Made by a program: the position numbers and the translations under genes
Shown here: one piece after another, positions 25,007 through 33,857 of the stretch
How positions within the stretch are numbered: position 1 is the stretch's first letter
Layout of the letters: every line of letters starts with the position of its first letter
NCBI RefSeq assembly: GCF_006335015.1
Contig: NZ_VDGT01000021.1
Coordinates: forward strand, 52,398 to 116,397
DNA from: Streptomyces sedi
GTDB taxonomy: Bacteria; Actinomycetota; Actinomycetes; Streptomycetales; Streptomycetaceae
Reading direction: 5' to 3'
Length of the DNA: 64,000 nt
Notes under the pieces: generated by a model
Database searches by the model: none
What the model was told of the DNA's origin: nothing
What the model saw: the letters and a program-made list of their open reading frames with translations, nothing else

Positions 25007-26536
25007 TCACTCGTTCCGCCCGTCGCCCCACCCTTCGTCGCCCCTGTTCTCGGAAGGGACGGCGTGGTCGGTGGTGCGTTCGCGATCCCCGCCGGGTTCC
25101 AACGGCGGGGCCGTCACCTGGCAGTGCCGCCGACAGCGTGGGCGGGCCCTACCCCTGTCCGGCAGGCCGCTGGGCACCGCCCACCAGGCCACGACCGCCC
25201 CCAGCACCATCAGCCCGGCGCAGATCAGCACCGCCCGCCCGAAGGCCGCGCTCAACGTGTCGGCCGACCGGTACTCGTCGGTCGACAACCCCACCAGCAA
25301 CGGCAGCGCGGCGACCGCGAGCAGCTGGGCGATCCGTGCCGCCGCGTTGTTCACCCCGCTGGCGATTCCGGCCCTGCGGTCCTCCACGGACGCCAGGACG
25401 GTGGCGGTGAGCGGTGCCACGAAAAGGCTGATGCCCAGCCCCTGCACCACCACGGCCGGAAAGACATCGGGCCAGTACGAGCTGCCGGGACTCACCCGGT
25501 GCAGCAGCACCAGCCCGACCGCGGCGACCAGGGGTCCCACGGTCAACGGAAGCCTGGGCCCGATACGTTGTGCCAGTTCGCCGGCCGGTCCCGAGAGAAG
25601 GATCAGCAGCAGGGTGGTGGGCAGCGAGGCCACTCCGGCCGTCAGCGCGTCGTAACCGAGGCCGTTCTGCAACTGCGTCGGCAGCAGGAAGAAGATGCCG
25701 CCGAGCGCGGCGTAGAGGCAGAGCGTCACGAGATTCGTCGCGCTGAAGAGCCGCGACCGGAAGATCGCCAGCGGCAACATGGGGCGCGTGGTGCGCCGCT
25801 CCCGCCACACGAAGACAGCGGCCAGCACCACCCCGGCCAGGGCCGGCCAGAGCAGCCCGTCGATCAGCGCAAAGGTGAGCGAGCCGAGCGCCAACGCCCC
25901 GACCAGCGCGCCCGGCACGTCGAACCGCCCGCTGGCATCCCAGTCCCGGCTCTCCGGAACGTGGCGCGCCAACAGCGCGACCAGCAGCGCCAGCGGGGCG
26001 TTGATCAGGAAGATCCACCGCCAGCCCGGCCCGTCCACCAACCAGCCGCCGAGGAAGGGACCGCCGGCCGTCGCGACCCCGCCCAGCCCGGACCAGAGCC
26101 CCACGGCCCTGGCCCGGTCGCGTGGGCGGAACGACGACTGGATCAGCGCCAGCGAACCCGGAGTGAGCAGCGCCCCGCCCACCCCCTGGAGGGCGCGGGC
26201 GGCGATCAGCGTGGGACCGTTGGGCGCGATCCCGCAGAGCATCGAGGCCAGCGCGAACCAGCCCACTCCCCACAGAAAGACCCGCCGCCGCCCGAAGCGG
26301 TCACCCAATCCCCCGCCGAGCAGGATCAACGAGGACAGCGTCAACATGTAGGCGTTGAGCGTCCACTGGAGCGAGGACAGGGGAACGTCCAGGTCGGCGC
26401 CGATGTGCGGCAGCGCCACCGTCACGATCGTGCCGTCCAGCATGGCCAGGCCGGAACCCAGCACCGCGCTGGCCAGCACCCAACGGCCGGCCGGGCTGGC
26501 GGTCGCCAGCTCGCCGGCGCGTGGGCTCTCGGCCAT
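25007..26536 (-). CDS. DHA2-family MFS drug/proton antiporter
   Basis: A 509-residue, roughly 14-helix major facilitator of the EmrB/QacA group. It shows the motif-A region GGLGDRFGRRRVFLWG, the antiporter motif-C stretch GLGGVATAGGPFLGGWL and the opening LASAVLGSGLAMLDGTIVTVALP with its D-GTIV signature. The expected role is efflux of drugs or metabolites driven by protons. No regulator is adjacent, unlike the DHA2 pump at 43120. The ATG follows AAGGAG. Confidence 0.88.
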   Translation of the reverse strand: MAESPRAGELATASPAGRWVLASAVLGSGLAMLDGTIVTVALPHIGADLDVPLSSLQWTLNAYMLTLSSLILLGGGLGDRFGRRRVFLWGVGWFALASMLCGIAPNGPTLIAARALQGVGGALLTPGSLALIQSSFRPRDRARAVGLWSGLGGVATAGGPFLGGWLVDGPGWRWIFLINAPLALLVALLARHVPESRDWDASGRFDVPGALVGALALGSLTFALIDGLLWPALAGVVLAAVFVWRERRTTRPMLPLAIFRSRLFSATNLVTLCLYAALGGIFFLLPTQLQNGLGYDALTAGVASLPTTLLLILLSGPAGELAQRIGPRLPLTVGPLVAAVGLVLLHRVSPGSSYWPDVFPAVVVQGLGISLFVAPLTATVLASVEDRRAGIASGVNNAAARIAQLLAVAALPLLVGLSTDEYRSADTLSAAFGRAVLICAGLMVLGAVVAWWAVPSGLPDRGRARPRCRRHCQVTAPPLEPGGDRERTTDHAVPSENRGDEGWGDGRNE

Positions 26537-26720
26537 GGGACTCCTTCCGCGAAGCCCCCCGTCGGTGACCCGTCCGTGCCCCCGTGCCCCCGTGCACGCG
26601 GCGCACGACCGCGCGGCACACGACCATCCGGCACATGCCCGCGCGAACCGTTCGACCGCGCGAGCCCGGCCACGCGGACGGCTCCCGCTGGTGGCCGGCC
26701 CCGCGCCATGCGTGCGTCGG

Positions 26721-27686
26721 TCAGGAGGACCAGCGGCCCGCCCAGCCGGGGAAGGTGGCCGGGGCCGGGGCCGCCGGCCGACCGTTGGCCCCCGGTTCGG
26801 CGGACGCGGCGCTCAGGTCCTCGGCGAGCTGACGGAGCGAGGGGCCGTAGGTCGGGTCGGTCAACGCGGCGGCGAACTGCGCCTTGAGATACGCCTCGGG
26901 GGTGCCGGTGTCGTACCACGTGCCGTCGATGACCTGGCCGTACACGGGGTGCTTGGCGGCGTGAGCGTTGAACGCGTCGGTGAGGTAGATCTCGCCGTCC
27001 GGACGGTCGTACCAGCGGCGGGTCTGCTCCTCCAGTTCCGCGATCACCCCGGGGGTCACCACATATCCGCCGATGGCGGCGAACGGGGAGGGGGCGTTGC
27101 GCGGTTCGGGTTTCTCGACGAGGCCGCCGATGGCGAGGCAGCCGTTACCGAGGTCCTCCTTGACGATGGGCACGCCGTAGCGGCTGGATTCGGCGGGGTC
27201 CATCGGCATGAGCGCCAATACCGGGGCGTCGGTCGTCTCGTACGCCGCCATCAGTTGTTGCGCGCGCGGAACCTCTGAGACGAAGACGTCGTCCGGCCAG
27301 AGAACGAGAATGGGTTCGTCCCCCAGAATGCGATACGCGTTCAGCACCGGAGTGCCGTTGCCGTACGGCCCGTTCTGATACATGTAGGTGATGTGCGCGA
27401 GCTCCGAAACCTCGCGCACGCTCTCCGCGTATTCGTGCTTCCCGGCCTCGCGCAACTGAGCGACCAGGCCGGGGTTGGGCCGAAAGTGTTCCTGGATCAG
27501 GTCCTTGCTACCACTGGTCACGATGATGATCTCCTCGATGTCCGAGGCGACCAACTCCCTGACCGTGTGCTCGATCACCGGCTTGTCGCCGATCGGCAAC
27601 ATCTCCTTGGGCAGGGCGCGCGTAAGCGGCAGCAACCGCGTGCCGAGGCCGGCGGCCGGAATGACGGCCTTACGAATTCTGGTCAT
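26721..27686 (-). CDS. UTP-glucose-1-phosphate uridylyltransferase (first of two)
   Basis: A 321-residue nucleotidyltransferase. The signature VIPAAGLGTRLLPLTRALPKEMLPIGDKP, seen in parts AAGLGTRLLP and PKEMLPI, is followed by EKP in GLVEKPEPRN. It makes UDP-glucose from UTP and glucose 1-phosphate for envelope polysaccharides. It differs from the second copy at 52558, which sits in the conserved galU locus, so this one may be a specialised paralogue. ATG 27686 begins MTRIRKAV; the open frame extends further upstream. The C-terminal ~30 residues are Ala/Pro-rich. Confidence 0.88.
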   Translation of the reverse strand: MTRIRKAVIPAAGLGTRLLPLTRALPKEMLPIGDKPVIEHTVRELVASDIEEIIIVTSGSKDLIQEHFRPNPGLVAQLREAGKHEYAESVREVSELAHITYMYQNGPYGNGTPVLNAYRILGDEPILVLWPDDVFVSEVPRAQQLMAAYETTDAPVLALMPMDPAESSRYGVPIVKEDLGNGCLAIGGLVEKPEPRNAPSPFAAIGGYVVTPGVIAELEEQTRRWYDRPDGEIYLTDAFNAHAAKHPVYGQVIDGTWYDTGTPEAYLKAQFAAALTDPTYGPSLRQLAEDLSAASAEPGANGRPAAPAPATFPGWAGRWSS

Positions 27687-27863
27687 GACGGGGAACCCTT
27701 CGGAGCCTGTGTCGGGCACCGCGCGACGGCGGGCATCATCGACGCTACCAAGGCCCGCCGGAACGGCATCTCGGGAAACCCGCTGTTCACCTCGCGTTTC
27801 ACCTAAAGGTTCTCGAAATGCGGGGACTGCCCGACTCTGTCAGCATGAAGAGGTGATGGGAAG

Positions 27864-28541
27864 GTGAACGCCCCGCGCCACCGGGAACGGTCCGCGAGGC
27901 GCCCGCGGGACGGGCGTCACGCGGGCCGTCCCGCACACCGCGAACCGCTCGCCGAGTATCGCGACCGTCGCGACTTCTCCCGCACGGCGGAACCGGAGGG
28001 TTCAGGACCGCCGGGAGATTCCGGTCCGCTTTTCGTGGTGCAGATTCATGACGCCAGTTCGATGCACTTCGATTTTCGACTGGAATCAGAGGGCGTGCTG
28101 AAATCCTGGGCCGTCCCGAAGGGGCCCTCGACCGACCCCCGGGACAAACGGCTGGCCGTGCCCACCGAGGACCACCCACTGGAGTACCGCCACTTCGAGG
28201 GCGTCATCGCGCGCGGCGAGTACGGGGGCGGCACGGTGATCATCTGGGACGAGGGCCGCTGGCACCACGAGGGGAAACGTTCCGTGGCGGAGGCGCTGGA
28301 CCACGGCCACCTCTCGTTCCGGCTCGACGGTCGCAAGCTGGGCGGCGGCTACGCGCTCACCCGCTTCCGCACCAACGCCTGGCTGCTGGTCAAGCGGGAC
28401 GACCGGCACGCCAGCGCACACGGCACCCCCGACCCGGCCCGGGCCCGTTCCGCCCGCACAGGTCGGACGCTGCGGCAGACGGCGACCGAAGCGGAACGTT
28501 CTCCAGAAGACATCGCACCAACAGCAGACGATCAGACCTGA
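27864..28541 (+). CDS. Stand-alone LigD-type 3'-phosphoesterase domain protein
   Basis: A 225-residue protein whose central part (residues about 50-175) is the phosphoesterase module of bacterial NHEJ ligase LigD: FVVQIHDASSMHFDFRLE, LKSWAVPKGPS, AVPTEDHPLEY and GYALTRF. The metal-binding His and Asp of the HDAS-HFDFR motif and the His of EDHPLEY are present. It has no ligase or polymerase domain, so it would trim 3' ribonucleotides or phosphates as a separate factor. Termini are disordered and charged. GTG 27864 follows GGGAAG. No Ku gene is in the window. Confidence 0.85.
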   Translation: MNAPRHRERSARRPRDGRHAGRPAHREPLAEYRDRRDFSRTAEPEGSGPPGDSGPLFVVQIHDASSMHFDFRLESEGVLKSWAVPKGPSTDPRDKRLAVPTEDHPLEYRHFEGVIARGEYGGGTVIIWDEGRWHHEGKRSVAEALDHGHLSFRLDGRKLGGGYALTRFRTNAWLLVKRDDRHASAHGTPDPARARSARTGRTLRQTATEAERSPEDIAPTADDQT

Positions 28542-28676
28542 TCAACGACGCGCGCCCCCTCCCCCTCGCCCCAGCCGCGCCCCGCCGCCCAGTGGCGCCC
28601 CGTCGCCCACGGCTCCGCGCGCGGAGACACGAAACGGCTGGTCATGGAGCACACTCCAAGGGCCACACTGCCTCCC

Positions 28677-29660
28677 ATGACGACTAGGAAACTCGGGCGA
28701 AGCGGCATAGAGGTGAGCGCCCTCGGCTTCGGCTGCTGGGCGATCGGCGGCGAGTGGCGGAACGAGCGGGGTGAACCGCTCGGTTGGGGAGCCGTCGACG
28801 ACCAGGAGTCGGTGCGGGCCGTCCGCGCCGCGCTGGATCTGGGCATCACGTTCTTCGACACGGCCGACGTGTACGGCGCGGGCCACAGCGAGAAGATCCT
28901 CGGGCGCGCGGTCGCCGGCCGCCGCGACGAAGTGGTGCTCGCGTCCAAGTGGGGCAACGTCTTCGACCCGGCGACCAGGCGCTCGGGCGCCACGCCCGAC
29001 CTGCGGCCGGAGCGGGTGCGCGAGGCCCTCACCGCGACGCTGCGGAGGCTGGGCACCGACCGTCTCGACCTCTACCAGCTCCACATCAACCAGGCGCCAC
29101 ACGATGTGGGCGCCGAACTGCGCGACGCGTGCGAGGAGTTGGTGACGGAGGGGCTGATCCGCGCCTACGGCTGGTCGACCGACGACCCCGAACGCGCCCG
29201 GCTCTTCGCCGAGGGACCGCACTGCGCGAGTGTGCAGGTGAACTGCAATGTGCTCCAGGACGCGCCCGCGATGCTGGCGCTCTGCGCCGAGCTGGACCTG
29301 GCGGCGATCAGCCGGGGCCCACTGGCCATGGGGGTGCTGACCGGCAAGTACGGGGAGGGCGCCGTCCTCGCCCCCGACGACATCAGGGCGAACCCGCCGG
29401 AGTGGCTGACGCTCTTCCGCGACGGGCGGGCCGCCCCGGAGTGGCAGGAACGATTCGACGCGGTCCGTTCCGTCCTCACCAGCGAGGGGCGCACGCCGGC
29501 GCAGGGGGCGCTCGCATGGTTGTGGGCGCGCAGCCCGCACACCGTTCCGATCCCCGGCATCCGCACCGTGGAGCAGGCCCGACAGAACGCCGGCGCCCTC
29601 GACTTCGGCCCGCTGACGGACGCCCAACTGCGCGAGGTGGACACCCTTCTCGCCCGCTGA
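28677..29660 (+). CDS. Aldo/keto reductase
   Basis: A 327-residue AKR. RKLGRSGIEVSALGFGCWAIGG opens it (motif GRSGIEVSALGFG), followed by ITFFDTADVYGAGHSE with catalytic Asp/Tyr, LASKWGN (Lys) and LYQLHINQ. It should reduce carbonyls with NADPH; the substrate is unknown. ATG 28677 gives the family N-terminus; ATG 28644 in frame has no ribosome site. It is unrelated in position to the reductase at 2524. It converges with the amylase gene and shares a very strong terminator with it. Confidence 0.85.
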   Translation: MTTRKLGRSGIEVSALGFGCWAIGGEWRNERGEPLGWGAVDDQESVRAVRAALDLGITFFDTADVYGAGHSEKILGRAVAGRRDEVVLASKWGNVFDPATRRSGATPDLRPERVREALTATLRRLGTDRLDLYQLHINQAPHDVGAELRDACEELVTEGLIRAYGWSTDDPERARLFAEGPHCASVQVNCNVLQDAPAMLALCAELDLAAISRGPLAMGVLTGKYGEGAVLAPDDIRANPPEWLTLFRDGRAAPEWQERFDAVRSVLTSEGRTPAQGALAWLWARSPHTVPIPGIRTVEQARQNAGALDFGPLTDAQLREVDTLLAR

Positions 29661-29722
29661 CCCGCCACGTCTCACGCACCGCCTCGGCTCGACGCCGGGT
29701 CTCGTGACCGGGCGCACGCGTC

Positions 29723-29766
29723 GGCCCCGTTCCCCTCCCCCGACGCGGAGGGAGGGGAACGGGGCC
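29723..29766. terminator. 17-bp bidirectional terminator
   Basis: GGCCCCGTTCCCCTCCC (29723-29739) pairs perfectly with 29750-29766 around a 10-nt loop, midway between the convergent reductase (stop 29660) and amylase (stop 29804). Confidence 0.88.
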
Positions 29767-29803
29767 GAGCTCAGGACCGGGCCGGGTGAGTCGGAGGCGG
29801 GTG

Positions 29804-31324
29804 TCAGCCGGAGTGCACCGCGAGCGCCGACTTCGCGGGCAGCTCCACCGTCAACTGTCCGCCGGAGACCGTCGCCTTGAGCTCGCCGTCGCTGAGCAGG
29901 TCGTCGTAGGTACCGTCCGGCAGTTGGGTCGCGAACTGGACGCCGGCCGCCTCACCACCGTTGTTGATGGCGACGAAGCCGCTGCCCCGGTCGAAACCGA
30001 TGACATTGCCCTGCGGGGACTGGATCTCGCCCACCGTGCCGTCGCCGGCCGTGGCGTTGCGCCAGTCGATCATGCCCGTGATGCGAGGGTCGCGGTCGAG
30101 GCAGTACCAGCCGGACGAGCAGTCGGTGTCCGTCACGAAACCGCCGTCCCCCGCGGGCGGGGAGTCGTCGCGGTCGGCGTACTCGAAGCCGGAGTAGATG
30201 GTGGGCGGCGCCTCGGACCAGGCGAGCTGGAAGACGTTGGCCAGCACGGCGGTGTCACCGTCGCGATAGGTGAGGTGACGGCCGTCCCGCTCGGTGTCGT
30301 GATTGGTGACGAACGCGACCGAGTTCCCGGCCGGCAGCAACCCCTCGCCGAAGCCGGTCAACTGCGAGATGTCGCCCTGGAACGCGCCCTTCAGCTGGTC
30401 CCCCATGGCGAAGTCCAGCACCCGACCGCTGCCGTAGTACTCGTCGGGCTGGGGTGTCGTCCCCGGGAACACCTCGTGGAAGACGAACGGGGCCGAGCCG
30501 TCGGCCGTGGAGTCCAGGGCACCGACGATCGCCTCCAGGTCGCCGGCGGGCATGTGCTTGGCCGCGTCCACCCGGAAGCCGGAGACGCCGAGAGCGATCT
30601 GGGCGTTGAGGTAGCCGACGATCTCCGCGCGGACCTCGGGGTCGTCGGTGCTCAGGTCCGGCAGGCCCAGCAGCTCGCAGTTCTGCACCTCCCACGTGTC
30701 GTCGTAGTCGCTGATCTCGCGGTCGCAGATGTCGACGTTGTAGTCCGCCCGTTCGTACATCGGCGGCTGGTACTTGTCGCTGATCAGCGTCCCGGCGTAG
30801 CCGGTGCCGCCGATGGCGGCCGTGTGGTTGATGACGGCGTCGGTGTACACCTCCACCCCGGCGTCCGCGCAGGCCGACGTCATGGCCGCGAAGTCGCTCT
30901 CCGAGCCGAGGCGACCGCTCAACTGGTAGCTGAACGGCTGGTAGAGGTCCCACCAAGCGCCGCTCGGCTCGGCCAACGACTCGTGCGGCGGCGCGACCCA
31001 GACGGCGGCATACCCCGAGGGGCCGAGCACGTCGGTGCACTCGTCGGCCACGGAACCCCAGTTCCACGACCAGAGGTTGGCGATGACGTCGTTCCCGGCG
31101 GCCAGCGGGGCGGCCTCGGCGGGCGCGCCGCCTGACGCGGCCCCCGACTCGGCCGGCGAGGCCGACCCGACGGCGGGCAGCAGCGCCGCGACGAGTCCGG
31201 CCACCGGCAGACCGAGCAACACGGCCCGGCGCACGGACCTTCGACGCGCGCCCGTCCCGGAGGGGGACCCGGGTGGGGAACCGGATGGGGGCGTTCCGAC
31301 GGAGTGTGGGGGTGTCCTGCGCAC
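29804..31324 (-). CDS. Secreted GH13 alpha-amylase
   Basis: A 506-residue extracellular endo-amylase cutting alpha-1,4 links of starch. The first ~55 residues are an Arg-rich n-region (ARRRSVRRA) and a hydrophobic core ending GSASPAES, an export signal perhaps of the Tat or long Sec type. GH13 motifs: DAVINHT (166-167), GFRVDAAKH (nucleophile Asp253), FHEVF (acid/base Glu284) and TNHDTE (Asp343). GTG 31324 is 7 nt after AAGGAG; a much longer open frame upstream is a GC artefact. There is no C-terminal starch-binding domain. Upstream repeats suggest control by a maltose regulator. Confidence 0.93.
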   Translation of the reverse strand: MRRTPPHSVGTPPSGSPPGSPSGTGARRRSVRRAVLLGLPVAGLVAALLPAVGSASPAESGAASGGAPAEAAPLAAGNDVIANLWSWNWGSVADECTDVLGPSGYAAVWVAPPHESLAEPSGAWWDLYQPFSYQLSGRLGSESDFAAMTSACADAGVEVYTDAVINHTAAIGGTGYAGTLISDKYQPPMYERADYNVDICDREISDYDDTWEVQNCELLGLPDLSTDDPEVRAEIVGYLNAQIALGVSGFRVDAAKHMPAGDLEAIVGALDSTADGSAPFVFHEVFPGTTPQPDEYYGSGRVLDFAMGDQLKGAFQGDISQLTGFGEGLLPAGNSVAFVTNHDTERDGRHLTYRDGDTAVLANVFQLAWSEAPPTIYSGFEYADRDDSPPAGDGGFVTDTDCSSGWYCLDRDPRITGMIDWRNATAGDGTVGEIQSPQGNVIGFDRGSGFVAINNGGEAAGVQFATQLPDGTYDDLLSDGELKATVSGGQLTVELPAKSALAVHSG

Positions 31325-31374
31325 AACGGCTCCTTCGACGGGCTCCAGAAGGCCACACGCGCCAGCGGCCGTTT

Positions 31375-31495
31375 CCGCAAGTCTGTGCAGAAACTTGCGG
31401 CATCGTATGAGCCCTGGCCCACGCTGTAAACAGTCCGCACAAGGATGCTCCAGAACGGGAAGAGCGCGGCATCCCTTCGCAACTTCTTGCAGAAC
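31375..31495 (-). promoter_or_regulatory. Candidate maltose-regulator operators upstream of the amylase gene
   Basis: CCGCAAGT (31375-31382) and ACTTGCGG (31393-31400) form an inverted repeat with a 10-bp centre containing TGCAGA. A related site, GCAACTTCTTGCAGAAC, lies at 31479-31495. Both share GCAAG/CTTGC and TGCAGAA elements reminiscent of sites described for LacI-type MalR regulators at streptomycete amylase and maltose promoters. The nearer site begins about 50 bp before the start codon. Confidence 0.5.
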
Positions 31496-31566
31496 GGATC
31501 GGGTTGGCGCACTGCCGGCTCCGGGCGCAGCCGGCCACCGGGGCACGACGCCGCCGGGCACCGCGC

Positions 31567-32319
31567 CTAGGACTCGGCGGACGGCGCACGCCGCCGTGCA
31601 GACCCACCCCCGTACGCCCGCCGCCAGGTGCGCAGATGGCGACGACCGCCAAGGCCGGCGCCGCTGAGCTCGATCAACCCGGCCAGCCGGGCGCCGCCCA
31701 ACCACGGCGCCAGCAGGTCGCGATGGATCAGCACGATCCCGTTGGCGACGGCGAACTCGACGGCCTGCCCGGTGTAGCGGGTGTTGGTGACGCACAGCGC
31801 GACCTCCGCGCCGAAGTGGGTACGGCTGCCCAGCAGGTCGCGGATCGTCGGCGCGCTGACCGCCCGCTTCGGGGCCAGCCGCTTGCACTGCACCACCATC
31901 GTGCGCCCGTCGGGCAGCCGCCCTTCGATGTCCCGCCCCTGGTCGCCGCTGCCACCGACCCGCCGCACCCCTGTGCAGCCGTCCTCCCGCAGCCGAGCGG
32001 CCACCAACTCCTCGAACGCCGCCCCCGACAACCCGTCGACCCCGGCCAGTGAGCGGTTGTTCGCCAACACGGCGTCCTCCCGCCGCCAGATCCCGTCCGC
32101 CGCACGCTCCCGCCGATGCACCCGCGCTCCCCACCACAGCAGGCTCCCCAACCCCGCCACCCCCACGGCCACCACCGCGCCGAACGCCCCCAGCCACACC
32201 GTTGCGCCGCCGAGCAGCAAGACCCCGGCGACCGGCAGCGCCATCCGAACCCACCGCCGCCACCGCACCGTTCGTGAACGCCTCTTCGCCAACTGAAACA
32301 CTCCCCGTGGTCGCAACAT
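31567..32319 (-). CDS. Membrane-anchored Mrr-like restriction endonuclease domain protein
   Basis: About 250 residues. Two hydrophobic segments near residues 26-60 (VRMALPVAGVLLLGGATVWL, GAVVAVGVAGLGSLLWW) precede an Mrr_cat domain: LSGAAFEELVAARLREDG, GSGDQGRDIEG and TMVVQCKR, with the PD-(D/E)xK-type Asp and Gln-x-Lys residues. TRYTGQAVEFA and IVLIHRDLL complete it. It probably cuts DNA, perhaps modified or foreign, at the membrane. The start is uncertain: ATG 32319 has GGGGAG too close, and a downstream TTG preceded by GGGGAG is an alternative. No methyltransferase is adjacent. Confidence 0.8.
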   Translation of the reverse strand: MLRPRGVFQLAKRRSRTVRWRRWVRMALPVAGVLLLGGATVWLGAFGAVVAVGVAGLGSLLWWGARVHRRERAADGIWRREDAVLANNRSLAGVDGLSGAAFEELVAARLREDGCTGVRRVGGSGDQGRDIEGRLPDGRTMVVQCKRLAPKRAVSAPTIRDLLGSRTHFGAEVALCVTNTRYTGQAVEFAVANGIVLIHRDLLAPWLGGARLAGLIELSGAGLGGRRHLRTWRRAYGGGSARRRAPSAES

Positions 32320-32405
32320 CACTCCCCACAGGTTGGCCGCGGCGACGCACGCGCGAAAGAGCGCCTCATCCGGGGCTCCACGTGGCTGTGGAGTACCCTC
32401 CCCGC

Positions 32406-32606
32406 ATGGCCAACACCGCCCCCACCGACCCGGAGGGCGAACGGGCGAAGGGGCGCGTCCCTCTCTGGCTCGACCCCGACGACGCGCGTTGGCTCTCCCA
32501 GCACTGCGGCTGCCCGGCGGACGCGCCGCAGGAGGAACGCGAACGCTGCGACCGCATCCGCTTCCGCGCCGCCGCAGCCCTGCACAAGCACGGGCACCCC
32601 CACTGA
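32406..32606 (+). CDS. Small conserved protein of unknown function
   Basis: A 66-residue protein containing RVPLWLDPDDARWLSQHCGC, a Pro-Ala-rich turn and ERERCDRIRFRAAAALHKHGH. Two Cys and several His could bind a metal, but no clear knuckle is present. It starts at ATG 32406, 86 bp from the divergent Mrr-like gene. The acidic-Trp pattern followed by an Arg-rich helix recurs in streptomycete small proteins; I do not know its role. Confidence 0.6.
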   Translation: MANTAPTDPEGERAKGRVPLWLDPDDARWLSQHCGCPADAPQEERERCDRIRFRAAAALHKHGHPH

Positions 32607-32728
32607 CCGCCGGTCGCCGGATCGCCCACCTCCGAACGTCACGCGAGGACCGCGAGCCCCAACACCCACAGCGCGGCCTCGAACGGCGAACGCCCCGGAC
32701 CATGATCGGTCCGGGGCGTTTCCGCTTG

Positions 32729-32801
32729 TGCCCCAGGCAGGATTCGAACCTGCGACACCCGCTTTAGGAGAGCGGTGCTCTATCCCCTGAGCTACTGAGG
32801 C
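32729..32801 (-). tRNA. tRNA-Arg, anticodon CCT
   Basis: The 73-nt cloverleaf folds fully: acceptor GCCTCAG pairs with CTGGGGC (one G-U), the D arm is GCTC/GAGC, the anticodon arm CCGCT/AGCGG with loop CTCCTAA, and the T arm GCAGG/CCTGC around TTCGAAT. The anticodon CCT reads AGG arginine codons. The discriminator base is A and CCA is not encoded. Confidence 0.97.
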
Positions 32802-32835
32802 GCGGAGGCGCGGTTCGCGCCTCGCGGCGGTCAGT

Positions 32836-33822
32836 CTAGCCGGTCTGGTCGGTGGGGCGGGCCAGGAGGAGGGTGAAGCGGTTCTGGGGGTCGGTCCACC
32901 AGTGGGTGGGGTTGAGGCCCGCGCGCTGGAGGTCGGTGGTGAGGCGGGGGCGGCGGAACTTGGTGGAGAGTTCCGTGCGGAGGGTCTCGCCCTGGGCGAA
33001 GGCGACGGAGAGGTCGAGCGCGGGGAGTCGGACCGTGTGTCCGAACCGGGCGCGCAGGTACATCTCGACGCGTTCGGCGTTCTCGTTCCAGACCGCGACG
33101 TGGTCGAAGGCGCCGGGGTCGAAGTCGGCGCGGAGTTCGCGGTTGAGGACGCGCAGCAGGTTCTTGTTGAACTCGGCGGTGACGCCCTGCGCGTCGTCGT
33201 AGGCGCGGACCAACGTGGCCGGGGACTTGACCAGGTCGGCGCCGATGAGGACGGCGTCGTTCGGGGTGAGGGCGGCGCTGAGGCGGCCGAGGAAGGCGGC
33301 GCGGTCGGCCGGGTCGAAGTTGCCGATGGTGGAGCCGAGGAACGCGACGAGGCGGGGGCCTGGGCCTTCGGGCAGCGGGAGTTCGCGGTCGAAGTCGGCG
33401 ACGGTCGCGGTCACGTCGAGCCCCGGGTACGCCTCGGTGAGCGCGGCGGCGGCCGAGGCGAGTTCGGTGCGGGAGACGTCGACGGGCGCGTAGCGGCGGA
33501 GGGTTCCGCCGGCGGTCAGCGCGTCGAGCAGGGTGCGGGTCTTCTCGGAGGATCCGGAGCCCAGCTCGACCAGGGTTCTGGCCCTGGTCTGGGCGGCTAT
33601 GTCGGGCGCGTGGGCGCGCAGGATCTGGCGTTCGGCGCGGGTCAGGTAGTACTCGGGGAGCCGGGTGACGCGGGTGAAGAGTTCGCTGCCCCGCTCGTCG
33701 TAGAACCACTTGGGCGGCAGGGTCTTGGGGTCGGCGGTCAGTCCCTCACGCACGTCGTCGTGGAGCGCGCGGACGAAGTGGTCGTCGGGGAGGGTGTCGT
33801 GGACGGTGGGGCTGGTGGTCAT
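32836..33822 (-). CDS. egtD: L-histidine N-alpha-methyltransferase EgtD
   Basis: A 328-residue SAM-dependent enzyme that trimethylates histidine to hercynine, the first committed step of ergothioneine synthesis. Signatures: LPPKWFYDERGSELF near residue 35, TLVELGSGSSEKTRTLL (SAM loop), YAPVDVSRTEL, LVAFLGSTIGNFDPADR and FNKNLLRVLNREL, with the C-terminal histidine-binding EMYLRAR. The ATG follows AGAGGA. It is the last gene of egtABCD, 72 bp after egtC; the spacer is the first copy of a 37-bp tandem duplication. Confidence 0.96.
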   Translation of the reverse strand: MTTSPTVHDTLPDDHFVRALHDDVREGLTADPKTLPPKWFYDERGSELFTRVTRLPEYYLTRAERQILRAHAPDIAAQTRARTLVELGSGSSEKTRTLLDALTAGGTLRRYAPVDVSRTELASAAAALTEAYPGLDVTATVADFDRELPLPEGPGPRLVAFLGSTIGNFDPADRAAFLGRLSAALTPNDAVLIGADLVKSPATLVRAYDDAQGVTAEFNKNLLRVLNRELRADFDPGAFDHVAVWNENAERVEMYLRARFGHTVRLPALDLSVAFAQGETLRTELSTKFRRPRLTTDLQRAGLNPTHWWTDPQNRFTLLLARPTDQTG

Positions 33823-33857
33823 CGGGTTCCTCTCGCGGGGGCGGGGTGGGGCGGCGG

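Noticed and set aside
29804..32350. Extended 848-codon amylase frame starting upstream of the signal peptide
   Set aside because: The GTG at 31324 has a good ribosome site and a signal peptide; the upstream part is low complexity and overlaps the Mrr-like gene.
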